Source: Stutzerimonas azotifigens DSM 17556 (lineage in GTDB: Bacteria; Pseudomonadota; Gammaproteobacteria; Pseudomonadales; Pseudomonadaceae). From it: a stretch of DNA of 64,000 bases. Position numbers and translations under genes: made by a program. This document shows, piece after piece, positions 55,149-64,000 of this stretch (position 1 is its first letter; each line of letters begins with the position of its first letter). The stretch is taken from the NCBI RefSeq assembly GCF_000425625.1, contig NZ_KE384415.1, positions 41,061-105,060 of the forward strand. The letters are read 5' to 3'. A model generated the notes under the pieces. The model ran no database searches. It was not told the DNA's origin and saw nothing but the letters and a program-made list of their open reading frames with translations.

Positions 55149-55302
55149 GCGTTGACGGTTTAGGCCGGACGCATGATGCATCGCTAAAAACAGCGTTTGT
55201 TGACGAAGGGGGTGGCCCACCCTTGCTGATCGCATGCCGCTGCTCCTTCGGCTGGAAAGACTGGGGGCGGGTGCGTAACGACACTACCGGGGGGTAGACG
55301 CT

Positions 55303-55520
55303 TTGCGGTCGAGACCGCTCCACAACGGCATCGCCCCAAGGGCGGGCCTCCCACGAAAGCAAACGGTATCCACCGAATCCTGTGGGAGGCCGCGCCCGTT
55401 CCCGATGGGCTTGCGGTATTCACCACATCCCTGTGGATTGCGCGCCCTCGCGGCGACTGCTGGCTGCGAATGACGATCGGGACTCGTTCTGCGGTCAAGA
55501 CAGTTGTTCCCACGGGGCGC
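55303..55520. repeat. dispersed composite repeat (family B), reverse copy
   Basis: This block is the reverse complement of 7256-7480 with about 85% identity by eye. Shared words are cctcccacgaaagcaaacgg (its reverse is ccgtttgctttcgtgggagg) and the tract gcgcgccctcgcggcgactg. The gap 55149-55679 otherwise holds no credible gene; frames through it lack ribosome sites. Confidence 0.8.
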
Positions 55521-55679
55521 ACCACCGAACGCCATCCATCGTTCGTCTGGCGTAAGCTCATGTGGAAGCGGCCTCGGCCGCGAATGGCGGTGGGCACGCA
55601 TACGGTCTCCGGATCGGACATCCCCGCCCCGGAGACCCACGAACCCCCTACAATGACCTCCTTTGCCGAGGAGGTTTGG

Positions 55680-56240
55680 ATGGACGCGCTCGACCTGTTG
55701 CTCAATCGCGTATCGGTAACCCGTCTTTGCGATCCGGCGCCGGATGCCGCGCAGCGTGACCTGCTGTTCCGCGCCGCGCTGCGTGCGCCGGATCATGGCC
55801 AGCTGCGCCCCTGGCGCTTTCTCACCGTCGAGGGCGAGGCGCGCCAGGCCCTGGGCGAGCTGTTCGCCGAGGCGGTGGCCGGCAAGCCCGACGCCACGCC
55901 GGAAATGCTGGCCAAGGCGCGCAAGATGCCGCTGCGCGCGCCCTTGCTGGTGGTGGTGGTCGCCACTCTGCGCGACCACTCCAAGGTGCCGAAGGACGAG
56001 CAGTTGCTCGCCGCCGGCTGCGCCGCGCACGGCATGCTGCTGGCCGCGCACGCGCTGGGCATCGGCGCGGTGTGGCGCACCGGCGCGCTGGCGTACGACG
56101 AACAGGTGGCGGCCGGCCTCGGCCTCGAGGGCGACGAGCGGATCGTCGGTTATCTCTACCTCGGCACGCCGGAAGGCAGCCCGCGCACGCCGCCGGCGCT
56201 GGAGCCGGAGCAGTTCGTCAAACGCTGGCCAGCCGCCTGA
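55680..56240 (+). CDS. nitroreductase family protein, YdjA type
   Basis: A 186-residue FMN-dependent oxidoreductase of the YdjA group: RVSVTRLCDPAPDAAQRDLL, RAPDHGQLRPWRFL (FMN binding) and LGIGAVWRTGAL. These small nitroreductases use NAD(P)H. The natural substrate is unknown. ATG at 55680 follows gaggaggttt, a strong ribosome site; the longer frame from 55470 lies in repeat sequence. It converges with the Cpx kinase gene. Confidence 0.9.
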   Translation: MDALDLLLNRVSVTRLCDPAPDAAQRDLLFRAALRAPDHGQLRPWRFLTVEGEARQALGELFAEAVAGKPDATPEMLAKARKMPLRAPLLVVVVATLRDHSKVPKDEQLLAAGCAAHGMLLAAHALGIGAVWRTGALAYDEQVAAGLGLEGDERIVGYLYLGTPEGSPRTPPALEPEQFVKRWPAA

Positions 56241-56253
56241 GGCTGGCGTCGCT

Positions 56254-57591
56254 TCACTCGACGGTGGTCCCGGCGAGCGGAATGCGTAGCGTGGCGAGGA
56301 AGCCGCCGTCGGGGTGATTGGCCAGCTGCAGTTCACCGCCATGCCGCTGGGCGGCCCGCCGGGCGATGGCGAGGCCGAGCCCGTGTCCGGCGGCGGTCTG
56401 CCCGGGCGCACGGAAGAACGGCTTGCCGAGTTCCGGCAGGTGTTCGGGATCGGCGCCAGGCCCGTGGTCGCGTACGTTGATCGACAGCCAGCCGGCGGCC
56501 CGGTCGATGTCGATCTCGATCGGCGCCGGCGGCTGGTTGAAGCGCAGCGCGTTGCGCACCAGGTTGTCCAGCGCGCGTTCGAGCATGTCCGGCCAGCCCT
56601 GCAGCTCGAGCCCGGCCGGTGGCTCGCGGGTGACTTCGACGCGTTGTTCCGGGGCCGAGAGGCGGGCGTTGTCGCGCACGCGGGCGAGGATCGGCTGCAG
56701 GTCCACCGGCCGCGCCGCACCCGGATCGGCGTCCAGGCGGGCGAGTTCGAGGATTTCGGCGATCAGCGCTTCGAGCCGGTCGCATTCCTGTTCCAGCCGT
56801 GGCCAGATCGCCTGGCGCTCGCTTTCCGAGCCGCGCTCGGCCAGCGCCAGCGCGACCTTCAGCCGTGCCAGCGGCGAACGCAGCTCGTGGGAGACGTCGC
56901 GCAGCAGTTGACGCTGGCTGCCGATCAGGCTCTGCAGGCGCGCGCCCATGCGGTTGAAGTCGTTGGCCAGCACGCCCAGCTCGTCGCGCCGGCGCGCCAG
57001 GCGCGCCAGCGAGTTCTGCTGGTAGGCGGTCTGCCCGAGGTCGTGCACGGCGCCGCGCAGGCGGTCCAGCGGGCGGGTGATCGAGAGCGTCAGGAGCAGG
57101 GCGAAGGCGGTCAGCACCACCAGCGCGATGCCCAGCGCGCTGAGCGGCCACAGCAGACTGCCGCGGTGCCAGGCCGCCAGTTCGGTGAGCGGGATGCGGT
57201 AGATGAACAGGTAGGTCTCGCCCGTCAGCGGGCTGGTGTAATCGTTGGTCAGGCGGCGCCAGGGCAGGCGTTTGGCGTTGGGCTGGCGCGCTTCGAAGGC
57301 GGCGGCGCGAGCCGGGAAGGTGCCGCGTACCACCGGGCGACCGGTTTCGCCGAGCACCTGGATGTCGACGCGGAAGCGCTGCTTGTGCGCCTCCAGCGCT
57401 AACTGCGCGGCAAGCGGGCCCTGTTCTTCGTAGAGCTGGGCCCAGCGCGGCGCGAACTCACGCAGCGCCGGATGCCGGCTGAGGATCCAGGCGTCCTGGT
57501 TCAGCGCCTGGCCGAGCAGGATGGCGAGTGCGGCGACCACCGCGATGGCGAGCCAGAAGGTGGCGAGGATGCGCCAGAACAGTGATCGCAC
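56254..57591 (-). CDS. cpxA: sensor histidine kinase, CpxA/CpxS-like
   Basis: A 445-residue membrane kinase: helix 1 (WRILATFWLAIAVVAALAIL), periplasmic domain to about 145, helix 2 (LLWPLSALGIALVVLTAFAL), HAMP, His235 in VSHELRSPLARL, N box ALDNLVRNALRFN, DHGPGADPEHL and GHGLGLAIARR. It should sense envelope stress. It lies in a unit with a Spy/CpxP-type protein and the response regulator. In P. aeruginosa the homologue is often called CpxS. Confidence 0.88.
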   Translation of the reverse strand: MRSLFWRILATFWLAIAVVAALAILLGQALNQDAWILSRHPALREFAPRWAQLYEEQGPLAAQLALEAHKQRFRVDIQVLGETGRPVVRGTFPARAAAFEARQPNAKRLPWRRLTNDYTSPLTGETYLFIYRIPLTELAAWHRGSLLWPLSALGIALVVLTAFALLLTLSITRPLDRLRGAVHDLGQTAYQQNSLARLARRRDELGVLANDFNRMGARLQSLIGSQRQLLRDVSHELRSPLARLKVALALAERGSESERQAIWPRLEQECDRLEALIAEILELARLDADPGAARPVDLQPILARVRDNARLSAPEQRVEVTREPPAGLELQGWPDMLERALDNLVRNALRFNQPPAPIEIDIDRAAGWLSINVRDHGPGADPEHLPELGKPFFRAPGQTAAGHGLGLAIARRAAQRHGGELQLANHPDGGFLATLRIPLAGTTVE

Positions 57592-57647
57592 GACGTCTCT
57601 CCGTCAGGTTGGCGCCGCCACGCCCGGGCATGGCGGCAGGGCTGGGA

Positions 57648-58058
57648 TCAGGCCTTGTCCTTCTCGGCCTTCCACTTGAGGAATTCGGCGCGCTCGGCGC
57701 GGCGTTCCTCCATCTTCTTCTGCATCTCGTCGAAGGCTTTCTGCTGCTCGGGCTTGAGCAGGTCGCGCATGGCCTTGCGGTTGGCCTCGCGGCTGGCGAC
57801 CAGCTCGTCCTGCATGGCCTTGCGCTGGGCTTCCGGCAGTTTCTCGAGATAGCGCTGGGTGATCTCGTGACGGCTCTTCATCTGCTGGCTCATCAGCTCG
57901 TGCATCTCACGGCGCTGTTCGCGGGTCAGGTCGAGCCCCTTGAAGGCGTGCATGTGGTGGCGGCCGCCGTCATGCTTGCCACCGTCGTGACCAGGGGCGG
58001 CGAGGGCGAGAGCGGGCAGGGTGGCGGCGAACAGGGCGGCGATAAGGGTCTTGCGCAT
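57648..58058 (-). CDS. cpxP: periplasmic Spy/CpxP-type LTXXQ protein
   Basis: A 136-residue precursor with a signal peptide (LIAALFAATLPALALAAP) and all-helical mature part. Two family motifs are visible: LTREQ near 50 and LKPEQQ later. Spy and CpxP bind misfolded or stressed envelope proteins and damp Cpx signalling. AAGGAG precedes the ATG. It sits between the regulator and kinase genes, with a CpxR box upstream. Confidence 0.88.
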   Translation of the reverse strand: MRKTLIAALFAATLPALALAAPGHDGGKHDGGRHHMHAFKGLDLTREQRREMHELMSQQMKSRHEITQRYLEKLPEAQRKAMQDELVASREANRKAMRDLLKPEQQKAFDEMQKKMEERRAERAEFLKWKAEKDKA

Positions 58059-58165
58059 GATGACTCTCCTTGGGCTTGCCGGCGGCGCTGGCGTTTGCTG
58101 GGCCAGTTGCCTTCACCGGATGCTTGCAGCTTACGGCGCGCTCGGTCAGCGGCGGTCAGTGCTGG

Positions 58166-58181
58166 GTAAAGCCTCGGTAAA
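58166..58181. promoter_or_regulatory. CpxR box upstream of cpxP
   Basis: gtaaagcctcggtaaa: two direct gtaaa repeats separated by six bases (E. coli: gtaaa-n5-gtaaa). It lies between the cpxR stop and the cpxP start, about 108 bp before the latter, and so could activate cpxP and cpxA by CpxR. The position between regulator and target is the expected feedback arrangement. Confidence 0.65.
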
Positions 58182-58182
58182 G

Positions 58183-58860
58183 TCAGGGGGCGTAGAGATA
58201 ACCGCGGCTGCGCAGGGCGACGATGCGCGGCCGCCCGTCCGGGTGCGGGCCGAGCTTGCGGCGCAGGTTGCTGACGTGCATGTCCAGGCTGCGGTCGTAG
58301 AGCGTCAGCTTGCGGCCCAGCGCGTTCTGCGCCAAGGCCTGCTTGTCCACCGGCTCGCCGGGGCGGGCGAGCAGCGCTTCGAGAATGCGTCCCTCGGAGA
58401 GGGTCAGGCTCACCTCGTGGTCGCCGATGTTGGCGACGCCGCGGCCGGGGCTGTAGGCGAGGTCGCCCAGCTCCAGCTGGCTCGGGGTGGCGGCCGGGCG
58501 GCTGCGGCGCAGCACTGCGCGCAGGCGCGCGGTCAGTTCGCGCGGGTCGCAGGGCTTGGCCAGGTAGTCGTCGGCGCCGAGCTCCAGGCCGAGGATGCGG
58601 TCGAGCGGCTCGCCGCGCGCCGACAGCATCACCACGGGCAGTTCGGCATGCTCGGTACGCAACTGCTTGAGCAGTTCCAGGCCGCTGCCGTCGGGCAGCA
58701 TGACGTCGAGCACCACGGCGTCCGGTGGCGTTTCCGCCAGCGCGGCACGGGCGTTCTGGCCGTCATGGCAGGCGCGCACGGCGAAGCCTTCCTGGGACAG
58801 CCAGCTGACCAGCAGCTCGCAAAGTTCCTGGTCGTCGTCGATCAGCAGCAGTTCGCTCAT
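58183..58860 (-). CDS. cpxR: OmpR-family response regulator, CpxR-like
   Basis: A 225-residue regulator with receiver (IDDDQ near the start, Asp52 in VVLDVMLPDGS, Lys in AKPCDPREL) and winged-helix output (LTLSEGRILEALLARPGE and LYDRSLDMHVSNLRRKL). It fits the CpxR homologue described in P. aeruginosa as an envelope-stress regulator that also raises mexAB-oprM expression. Followed by the CpxR box and cpxP, cpxA. Confidence 0.9.
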   Translation of the reverse strand: MSELLLIDDDQELCELLVSWLSQEGFAVRACHDGQNARAALAETPPDAVVLDVMLPDGSGLELLKQLRTEHAELPVVMLSARGEPLDRILGLELGADDYLAKPCDPRELTARLRAVLRRSRPAATPSQLELGDLAYSPGRGVANIGDHEVSLTLSEGRILEALLARPGEPVDKQALAQNALGRKLTLYDRSLDMHVSNLRRKLGPHPDGRPRIVALRSRGYLYAP

Positions 58861-58900
58861 GGCGTATCCCTTCGCTCGCTGGCGGCACGCGCGGGCCCGG

Positions 58901-59200
58901 TCAGGGCAGGACCTTCTTGAACGGCTTGACCACGACCTCGCCGTAGACGCCGGCCGCCTTGTAGGGGTCGGCGGCGGCCCAGGTCTGCGCGGCTTCCAGC
59001 GAGTCGAACTCGGCGACCACCAGGCTGCCGCTGAAACCGGCGCTGCCCGGGTCGTTGCTGTCCACGGCCGGGTGCGGGCCGGCCAGCACCAGGCGGCCTT
59101 CTTCCTTCAGTTGCTCGAGCCGCGCCAGGTGCGTCGGGCGGGCGGCCATGCGGGCGTCGAGGGAGTTGGGGACGTCGGTGGCAATGATGGCGTAGAGCAT
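58901..59200 (-). CDS. YciI-like protein
   Basis: A 99-residue protein of the YCII / ferredoxin-like fold: [32 protein letters not shown] and [20 protein letters not shown] with a conserved His-Asp pair. It is linked with muconolactone isomerase-like folds; some family members are enzymes. It begins two bases before the end of the yciB gene, so the two are co-transcribed. Confidence 0.9.
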   Translation of the reverse strand: MLYAIIATDVPNSLDARMAARPTHLARLEQLKEEGRLVLAGPHPAVDSNDPGSAGFSGSLVVAEFDSLEAAQTWAAADPYKAAGVYGEVVVKPFKKVLP

Positions 59201-59202
59201 GG

Positions 59203-59790
59203 CTACTCCTTGAGATTCGCTTCGGAGGGTTGAAGGTGGCGGGCCAGGTAGACGCCCTGGCCGACCAGGAACAGCAGCGTCAGCGCCAGGCTGCCGAAGA
59301 CCTTGAAGTCCACCCAGAAGGCCGGGTAGTGGAAGGCGACGTACAGGTTGGCGAAACCGCAGACGAGGAAGAACAGGATCCAGGCGACGTTCAGCCGTGT
59401 CCAGCGTACCGCGTCCAGGCGGATGGCATGGCCGATCATGCGCTGAATCAGCGGCCGGTCGCCGATGAAGTGGCTGCCGAGGAAGGCCAGGGCGAACAGC
59501 CAGTTCACCACCGGCGCCTTCCACATGAGGAAGGTCTCGCTATGGAAGGTCAGGGTCATTCCGCCGAACAGCAGACAGGCGGCGAGGGTCAGCCACTGGC
59601 CCTTTTCCAGCCGGCGCTGGCGTACCAGCAACAGGCCGTAGACGACCAGAGAACTCAGGATCAGCACTGCGGTGGCGCTGTAGATGCCGCCGATCTGCAG
59701 GGCATGGCCGGCCAGGTCGAGGCTGCGGGGTTCGAGTTTGTAGACGACGAAGAACAGCAGGAGAGGGATGAAATCGATCAGTTGTTTCAC
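59203..59790 (-). CDS. yciB: YciB/IspA-type septation membrane protein
   Basis: A 195-residue, five- to six-helix inner-membrane protein. It starts [20 protein letters not shown] (GTG start), and has [20 protein letters not shown] and [20 protein letters not shown], typical of the YciB/septation protein A family. It acts in envelope and septum formation. The GTG at 59790 is chosen because it gives the family start; the longer frame lies on the complement of the PHP gene. A tattat -10 is in the divergent gap. Confidence 0.9.
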   Translation of the reverse strand: MKQLIDFIPLLLFFVVYKLEPRSLDLAGHALQIGGIYSATAVLILSSLVVYGLLLVRQRRLEKGQWLTLAACLLFGGMTLTFHSETFLMWKAPVVNWLFALAFLGSHFIGDRPLIQRMIGHAIRLDAVRWTRLNVAWILFFLVCGFANLYVAFHYPAFWVDFKVFGSLALTLLFLVGQGVYLARHLQPSEANLKE

Positions 59791-59922
59791 GTTGCGCGCC
59801 AGGAGCCGAAGTGCCCGGCATAATAGCAAACCCTGTCCGACGCGGAATCGGCTGCTCCGAACGGCACGCGCGACTCCGCGGACGGTCTGTTGAACATGAT
59901 CGCTTCTGGAGAACGCCAGCGC

Positions 59923-60789
59923 ATGACCGTCGACCTGCACTGCCACAGTACCGCTTCCGATGGCGTGCTCGCGCCCGCCGCCCTGGTGGAGCGGGCGCAC
60001 GCGCGCGGGGTCCGGTTGCTGGCGCTGACCGACCACGACACGCTGGACGGCCTGGACGAGGCCCGCGCCGCCGCCGAGCGGCTTGGCATCCGCCTGGTCA
60101 ACGGCATCGAGCTGTCCTGCCTGTGGGGCGGGGCGACCATCCACGTGCTGGGCTACGGCTTTTCCGCCGACGCCCCGGCGTTGCGCGCGGCCATCGCCGA
60201 GCTGCACCAGGGCCGCTGGCGGCGCGCCGAACTGATCGGCCAGCGGCTGGAAGCCAAGGGCATGCCCGGCGCCTTCGAAGGCGCCCGCGCCGTCCAGCAG
60301 GCGCTGGGCGACAGCGGCAACGCGCCGGCGCGTCCGCACTTCGCCGAATACCTGGTGCGCGCCGGCTACGTGAAGGACCGTGCCGAAGCTTTTTCCAAAT
60401 GGCTCGGCGCCGGCAAGCTGGGCGACGTCAAGCAGCACTGGCCGGCGCTGGAGGCGACCGTCGGCCTGTTGCGCGAGGCGGGCGCCTGGGTCAGCCTGGC
60501 GCACCCCTGGCAGTACGATTTCACGCGCAGCAAGCGGCGCCGGCTGGTCGCCGAGTTCGTCCAGGCCGGCGGCCATGCCCTGGAGGTGGTCAACGGCATG
60601 CAGCCGGCCGAGCAGGTCGGCGGGCTGTCGATCCTGGTCCGCGAGTTCGGGCTGATGGCCAGCGTCGGCAGCGACTTCCACGCGCCGGCGGACTGGTCGG
60701 AGCTGGGCATGTATCGACCCCTGCCGGATGACCTGTCACCCTTGTGGCGTCATTTCGAGCGCGAACCTCGCCTCCATGCGGCCGGCTGA
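59923..60789 (+). CDS. rnm: PHP-domain RNase AM (YciV)
   Basis: A 288-residue PHP-domain phosphodiesterase: [16 protein letters not shown] (first His pair), [17 protein letters not shown] and the later SLAHPWQY and GSDFHAP metal ligands. The family includes RNase AM (YciV), a 5'-3' exoribonuclease that trims rRNA precursors. An ATG at 59890 is possible; 59923 is closest to the family start. It is followed by yciO after 13 bp. Confidence 0.88.
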   Translation: MTVDLHCHSTASDGVLAPAALVERAHARGVRLLALTDHDTLDGLDEARAAAERLGIRLVNGIELSCLWGGATIHVLGYGFSADAPALRAAIAELHQGRWRRAELIGQRLEAKGMPGAFEGARAVQQALGDSGNAPARPHFAEYLVRAGYVKDRAEAFSKWLGAGKLGDVKQHWPALEATVGLLREAGAWVSLAHPWQYDFTRSKRRRLVAEFVQAGGHALEVVNGMQPAEQVGGLSILVREFGLMASVGSDFHAPADWSELGMYRPLPDDLSPLWRHFEREPRLHAAG

Positions 60790-60802
60790 ACAGGGAGTCG
60801 CC

Positions 60803-61432
60803 ATGAGCCAGTTCTTCCAGATCCATCCGGAAAATCCCCAGCCGCGCCTGATCAAGCAGGCAGTGGAAATCCTGCGCAACGGCGGGGTGGTGGTCTATCC
60901 CACCGATTCGTCCTATGCCCTGGGTTGCGCCATCGGCAACAAGTCGGCGATCGAACGCATCCGTCGGATCCGCCAGCTCGATGACAAGCACAACTTCACC
61001 CTGGCCTGCAAAGACCTGTCGCAGCTCGGGCTCTTCGCCAAGGTGGACACCACCGCCTTCCGCCTGCTCAAGGCGCACGTGCCCGGGCCCTACACCTTCA
61101 TCCTCGACGCCACGCGCGAGGTGCCGCGCATGCTCATGCATCCCAAGCGCCGCACCATCGGCCTGCGCGTGCCTTCGCTGCCGATCGCCCAGGCGCTGCT
61201 GGAGGAGCTGGGCGAGCCGCTGATGAGCGTCAGCCTCATCCTGCCCGGCGAGAGCGAACCGATGAGCGATCCGTACGACATGCGCTCGACGCTGGAACAC
61301 CAGGTCGACCTGATCATCGATGGCGGGTACGGTGGCCTCGAGGCTTCGACGGTGATTAATCTGACCGAGGGGCGGCCGGAGGTGGTTCGCGTCGGCTGCG
61401 GCGATCCGCAACCCTTCCTCGAACAGGCCTGA
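60803..61432 (+). CDS. yciO: YciO/YrdC/Sua5 family protein
   Basis: A 209-residue member of the YrdC-like fold: IKQAVEILRNGGVVVYPTDS, IGLRVPSLPIAQALL, and a late STVINLTEG region. YrdC makes threonylcarbamoyl-AMP for tRNA; YciO is a related protein with weaker or different activity. ATG at 60803 has a cagggag ribosome site. It is between rnm and trpS as in many gammaproteobacteria. Confidence 0.9.
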   Translation: MSQFFQIHPENPQPRLIKQAVEILRNGGVVVYPTDSSYALGCAIGNKSAIERIRRIRQLDDKHNFTLACKDLSQLGLFAKVDTTAFRLLKAHVPGPYTFILDATREVPRMLMHPKRRTIGLRVPSLPIAQALLEELGEPLMSVSLILPGESEPMSDPYDMRSTLEHQVDLIIDGGYGGLEASTVINLTEGRPEVVRVGCGDPQPFLEQA

Positions 61433-61472
61433 GCGCCATGAAACACGGACCCAACCGATCAAGGAACCGGAT

Positions 61473-62687
61473 TTGAGCGCACTGGATTCGCAACGGCGCG
61501 TCGTCTCGGGCATGCGGCCCAACGGGCGCCTGCACCTGGGCCACTATCACGGCGTGCTGAAGAACTGGATACGGGTGCAGCACGAGTACGACTGCTTCTT
61601 CTGCATCAGCGACTGGCACGCGCTGAGCACCGACTACGAGGCCAGCGCCGGCATCGCCCAGCACGTCATGGACATGGCGGTGGACTGGCTGGCCGCCGGC
61701 ATCAGCCCCAGTTCGGCCACGCTGTTCGTGCAGTCGCAGGTGCAGGAACACGCGGAAATGCACCTGCTGCTGTCGATGATCTGCCCGCTTGGCTGGCTGG
61801 AGCGCATGCCGTCCTACCGCGATCTGCAGCACGACCTGCAGCACACCGACCAGAACAGCTACGGCTTCCTCGGCTATCCGCTGCTGCAGGCCGCCGACAT
61901 CCTGCTCTACCGCGCCGGCCTGGTGCCGGTAGGCGGCGACCAGGTCAGCCACGTCGAGTTCGCCCGCGACATCGCCCGCCGCTTCAACCACCTGTACGGC
62001 CGCGAACCCGACTTCGAGGTCAAGGCCGAGGCGGCGATCCGCAAGCTCGGACGCAAGACCTCGAAGCTCTACGTCAGCCTGCGCAAGGCCTACCAGGAGC
62101 AGGGCGACCTCGAGGCGCTGAACACCGCGCGGGCGGTGGTCAAGGAACAGCAGACCATCACCCTGGGCGACCAGGAGCGGCTGTACGGCTATCTCGAAGG
62201 CAGCGGCAGGCTGCTGCTGCCCGAACCGCGCGAGCTGCTCAGCGACAACCCGCGGCTCGCCGGGCTGGACGGCGAGCGCATGGGCAAGTCGGTGAACAAC
62301 GCGATCTTCCTGCGCGACACCGCGGAGGAGGTCGAGGAAAAGGTTCGGCGCATGCCCACCGACCCGGCGCGGGTGCGTCGCGAAGACCCCGGCGAGCCGA
62401 CGCGCTGCCCGGTGTGGCACATGCACCGGGCGCATTCCGGCGAGGATGTCTGCCGCTGGGCCGAGCAGGGCTGCCGCAGCGCCGGCATCGGCTGCCTGCA
62501 ATGCAACACGCCCCTGATCGACGCGATCAAGGCCGAACTGGCACCGCTGCAGGAGCGGGCGCTGGATTACGAACAGAACCCCGACCTGGTGCGCAGCATC
62601 CTCGCCGAAGGCGCCGACCGCGCCCGCGACGAGGCCCGCGAGACCCTGGCCGACGTGCGCCGGGCGGTGGGGCTGAATTACCGCTGA
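61473..62687 (+). CDS. trpS: tryptophanyl-tRNA synthetase
   Basis: A 404-residue class I aminoacyl-tRNA synthetase. The HIGH motif appears as HLGHY (residues 21-25), the KMSKS motif as ERMGKSVNN, and the tryptophan-binding region as YPLLQAADILLYRAGLVPVG. It starts at TTG (61473), preceded by aaggaacc; no better start is found. A C-terminal cysteine cluster (PVWHMHRAHSGEDVCRWAEQ, CRSAGIGCLQC) is typical of the longer pseudomonad-type TrpRS. Confidence 0.9.
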   Translation: MSALDSQRRVVSGMRPNGRLHLGHYHGVLKNWIRVQHEYDCFFCISDWHALSTDYEASAGIAQHVMDMAVDWLAAGISPSSATLFVQSQVQEHAEMHLLLSMICPLGWLERMPSYRDLQHDLQHTDQNSYGFLGYPLLQAADILLYRAGLVPVGGDQVSHVEFARDIARRFNHLYGREPDFEVKAEAAIRKLGRKTSKLYVSLRKAYQEQGDLEALNTARAVVKEQQTITLGDQERLYGYLEGSGRLLLPEPRELLSDNPRLAGLDGERMGKSVNNAIFLRDTAEEVEEKVRRMPTDPARVRREDPGEPTRCPVWHMHRAHSGEDVCRWAEQGCRSAGIGCLQCNTPLIDAIKAELAPLQERALDYEQNPDLVRSILAEGADRARDEARETLADVRRAVGLNYR

Positions 62688-62699
62688 CTGTCGGCCGCC

Positions 62700-62990
62700 G
62701 GGAGAGGGTCGCAGGCAGAGCCTGCTCCTACAGGAGAGCACCCAGGCCGCCGGTTTTTCCCTTCTCCCTTGGGGAGAAGGTGGCCCGCAGGGCCGGATGA
62801 GGGATTCCAGAACAACGGTACGGTTATGGGAGGCCCGCCCCCGGGGCGAGCTTTTGGTTGTGCCTGCTCAGTCGCCGCGAGGGCGCGCCTCCCACAGGCG
62901 GAGCGTGCTCCACAGGTGTGCGCCGAAGCCGCGGGCTTTTCCCTTCTCCCTCTGGGAGAAGGTGGCCCGCAGGGCCGGATGAGGGATTCC
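62700..62990. repeat. group of dispersed repeats between trpS and scpA
   Basis: Three elements fill the 417-bp gap 62688-63104. They are a cgcaggcagagcctgctcct palindrome (about 62709-62731), two copies of the array-type hairpin unit (62755-62803 and 62937-62986), and a family B fragment (62826-62905, gcgcgcctcccacagg end). None is coding. This links the three repeat families, which seem to insert in clusters. Confidence 0.75.
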
Positions 62991-63104
62991 GGAACAGGGC
63001 TTCCCACAGGCAACCCGCGCGACGGATTCCACGCCCGTGGGGTCGGCAGCGCGGCGTCGGCGTGGCACCATGCGCACTTTCCGTCCAACCGCAGGCGAGG
63101 TTCC

Positions 63105-63926
63105 ATGCAGGAGTCCGAGGCCCAGGCCGCCGACGTCCCCCAGCCCGGCGAGCAGCTGCCGCTGGCGCTGGTCTATGGCGAGGCGTTCACCGAACTGCCG
63201 CTGGATCTGTACATTCCGCCGGACGCCCTGGAGGTCTTCCTCGAAGCCTTCGAGGGGCCGCTCGACCTGCTGCTGTATCTGATCCGCAAGCAGAACATCG
63301 ACATCCTCGACATCCCGGTGGCCGAGATCACCCGCCAGTACATGGGCTACGTCGAGCTGATGAAGTCGGTGCGCCTGGAGCTGGCGGCCGAGTACCTGGT
63401 CATGGCCGCGATGCTGGCCGAGATCAAGTCGCGCATGCTGCTGCCGCGCTCGTCCGGGGCCGAGGCCGAGGAGGACGACCCGCGTGCCGAGCTGATCCGC
63501 CGCCTGCAGGAGTACGAGCGCTTCAAGACCGCCGCGGAGGACCTCGATGCGCTGCCGCGGGTCGGCCGCGAACTGCACGTGCCGCGCCTGGACGCGCCGG
63601 CCGCGCGGGCCCGCAAGCTGCTGCCGGAAGTCAGTCTCGAGGAGCTGCTGTTGTCCATGGCCGAGGTGCTGCGCCGCGCCGACATGTTCGAAAGCCACCA
63701 GGTGACACGCGAGGCGTTGACCACCCGCGAGCGCATGAGCGAAGTGCTGGAGCGGCTCAAGGGCGGCGGCTTCGTGCCCTTCGTGCAGCTGTTCCGCCTC
63801 GAGGAGGGACGGCTGGGCGTGGTGGTGACCTTCATGGCGGTGCTCGAACTGATCAAGGAGTCGCTGGTGGAACTGGTGCAGAACGAACCCTTCGCCCCCA
63901 TTCACGTGCACGCCCGAGTCGAGTGA
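63105..63926 (+). CDS. scpA: segregation and condensation protein ScpA
   Basis: A 273-residue kleisin. The N-terminal domain binds SMC (FEGPLDLLLYLIRKQNIDIL, DIPVAEITRQYMGYV), and the C-terminal winged helix (TFMAVLELIKESLVEL) binds the other SMC head. It is part of the chromosome condensation complex with SMC and ScpB. ATG at 63105 follows gcaggcgaggtt, a moderate site; the longer frame to 62769 is in repeats. Followed by scpB after 7 bp. Confidence 0.92.
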   Translation: MQESEAQAADVPQPGEQLPLALVYGEAFTELPLDLYIPPDALEVFLEAFEGPLDLLLYLIRKQNIDILDIPVAEITRQYMGYVELMKSVRLELAAEYLVMAAMLAEIKSRMLLPRSSGAEAEEDDPRAELIRRLQEYERFKTAAEDLDALPRVGRELHVPRLDAPAARARKLLPEVSLEELLLSMAEVLRRADMFESHQVTREALTTRERMSEVLERLKGGGFVPFVQLFRLEEGRLGVVVTFMAVLELIKESLVELVQNEPFAPIHVHARVE

Positions 63927-63933
63927 ACGCCCC

Positions 63934-64000
63934 ATGAACCTCTCCGATCCCAAACACCTGGCCGGCCTGCTGGAGGCCTTTCTGCTCGCCGCCGGCCGGC
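63934..64000 (+). CDS. scpB: ScpB, N-terminal fragment cut by the window end
   Basis: Starts MNLSDPKHLAGLLEAFLLAA and stays open to the window end (22 residues seen). Position right after scpA, and the helix typical of ScpB's first winged-helix domain, support the call. The rest is outside the window. Confidence 0.75.
   Translation, partial: MNLSDPKHLAGLLEAFLLAAGR

Overview
The window is a GC-rich chromosomal segment of a Pseudomonas-type gammaproteobacterium. The evidence is the gene content: NfuA, a type II DAHP synthase next to a SpeE-like protein and a DeaD helicase, a MASE2 class III adenylate cyclase (CyaB type), and a TrkH / YkgJ / nitroreductase / Cpx / YciI / YciB / RNase AM / YciO / TrpS / ScpA-ScpB series. 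From memory this order resembles P. aeruginosa PA2840-PA2843 and PA3197-PA3217; I could not run a comparison. I see no rRNA, tRNA or CRISPR array.

Layout. 1-13 kb: nfuA behind a probable IscR site; a CheY-CheC-like regulator with a PAS-GGDEF cyclase; a GlxA-like regulator with DUF1272 and MFS genes; a DUF421 membrane protein and small hypotheticals; a Bro-N protein opposite an Xre regulator; SotB; an orphan DRE-TIM lyase-like enzyme; and a diguanylate cyclase relic. 13-22 kb: a catecholate-type iron uptake locus on the minus strand (two-component system, TonB receptor behind a Fur-like box, methyltransferase, esterase, DUF3649 / PepSY / DUF3325). 22-23 kb: a six-copy tandem array of about 200 bp units. 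23-31 kb: DAHP synthase, SpeE-like protein, DeaD with a long leader, TapT, YbaN, UPF0149 protein and RecQ.

31-46 kb: the most distinctive block, an accessory catabolic cluster. It has a GntR/FCD repressor, a short-chain dehydrogenase, a shikimate-dehydrogenase-like enzyme with altered substrate residues, a complete Liv-type ABC importer, a second dehydrogenase, a VOC protein and a whole dedicated 2-oxoacid/acetoin-type dehydrogenase complex (fused E1 alpha-beta, E2, E3). It is followed by a MarR regulator with a SlyA-like palindrome. The parts suggest import, oxidation and CoA-dependent cleavage of an unidentified hydroxylated or keto acid or diketone.

46-64 kb: a SelW-like protein, EamA exporter, CsaA-like and AraC proteins, an AbrB-Doc toxin-antitoxin pair, cyaB, an HD-domain gene split by a 262 bp MITE whose exact removal restores the frame, then the conserved trkH-to-scpB series including a Cpx envelope-stress system with a CpxR box before cpxP. 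Several families of dispersed GC-rich repeats fill the larger intergenic gaps.
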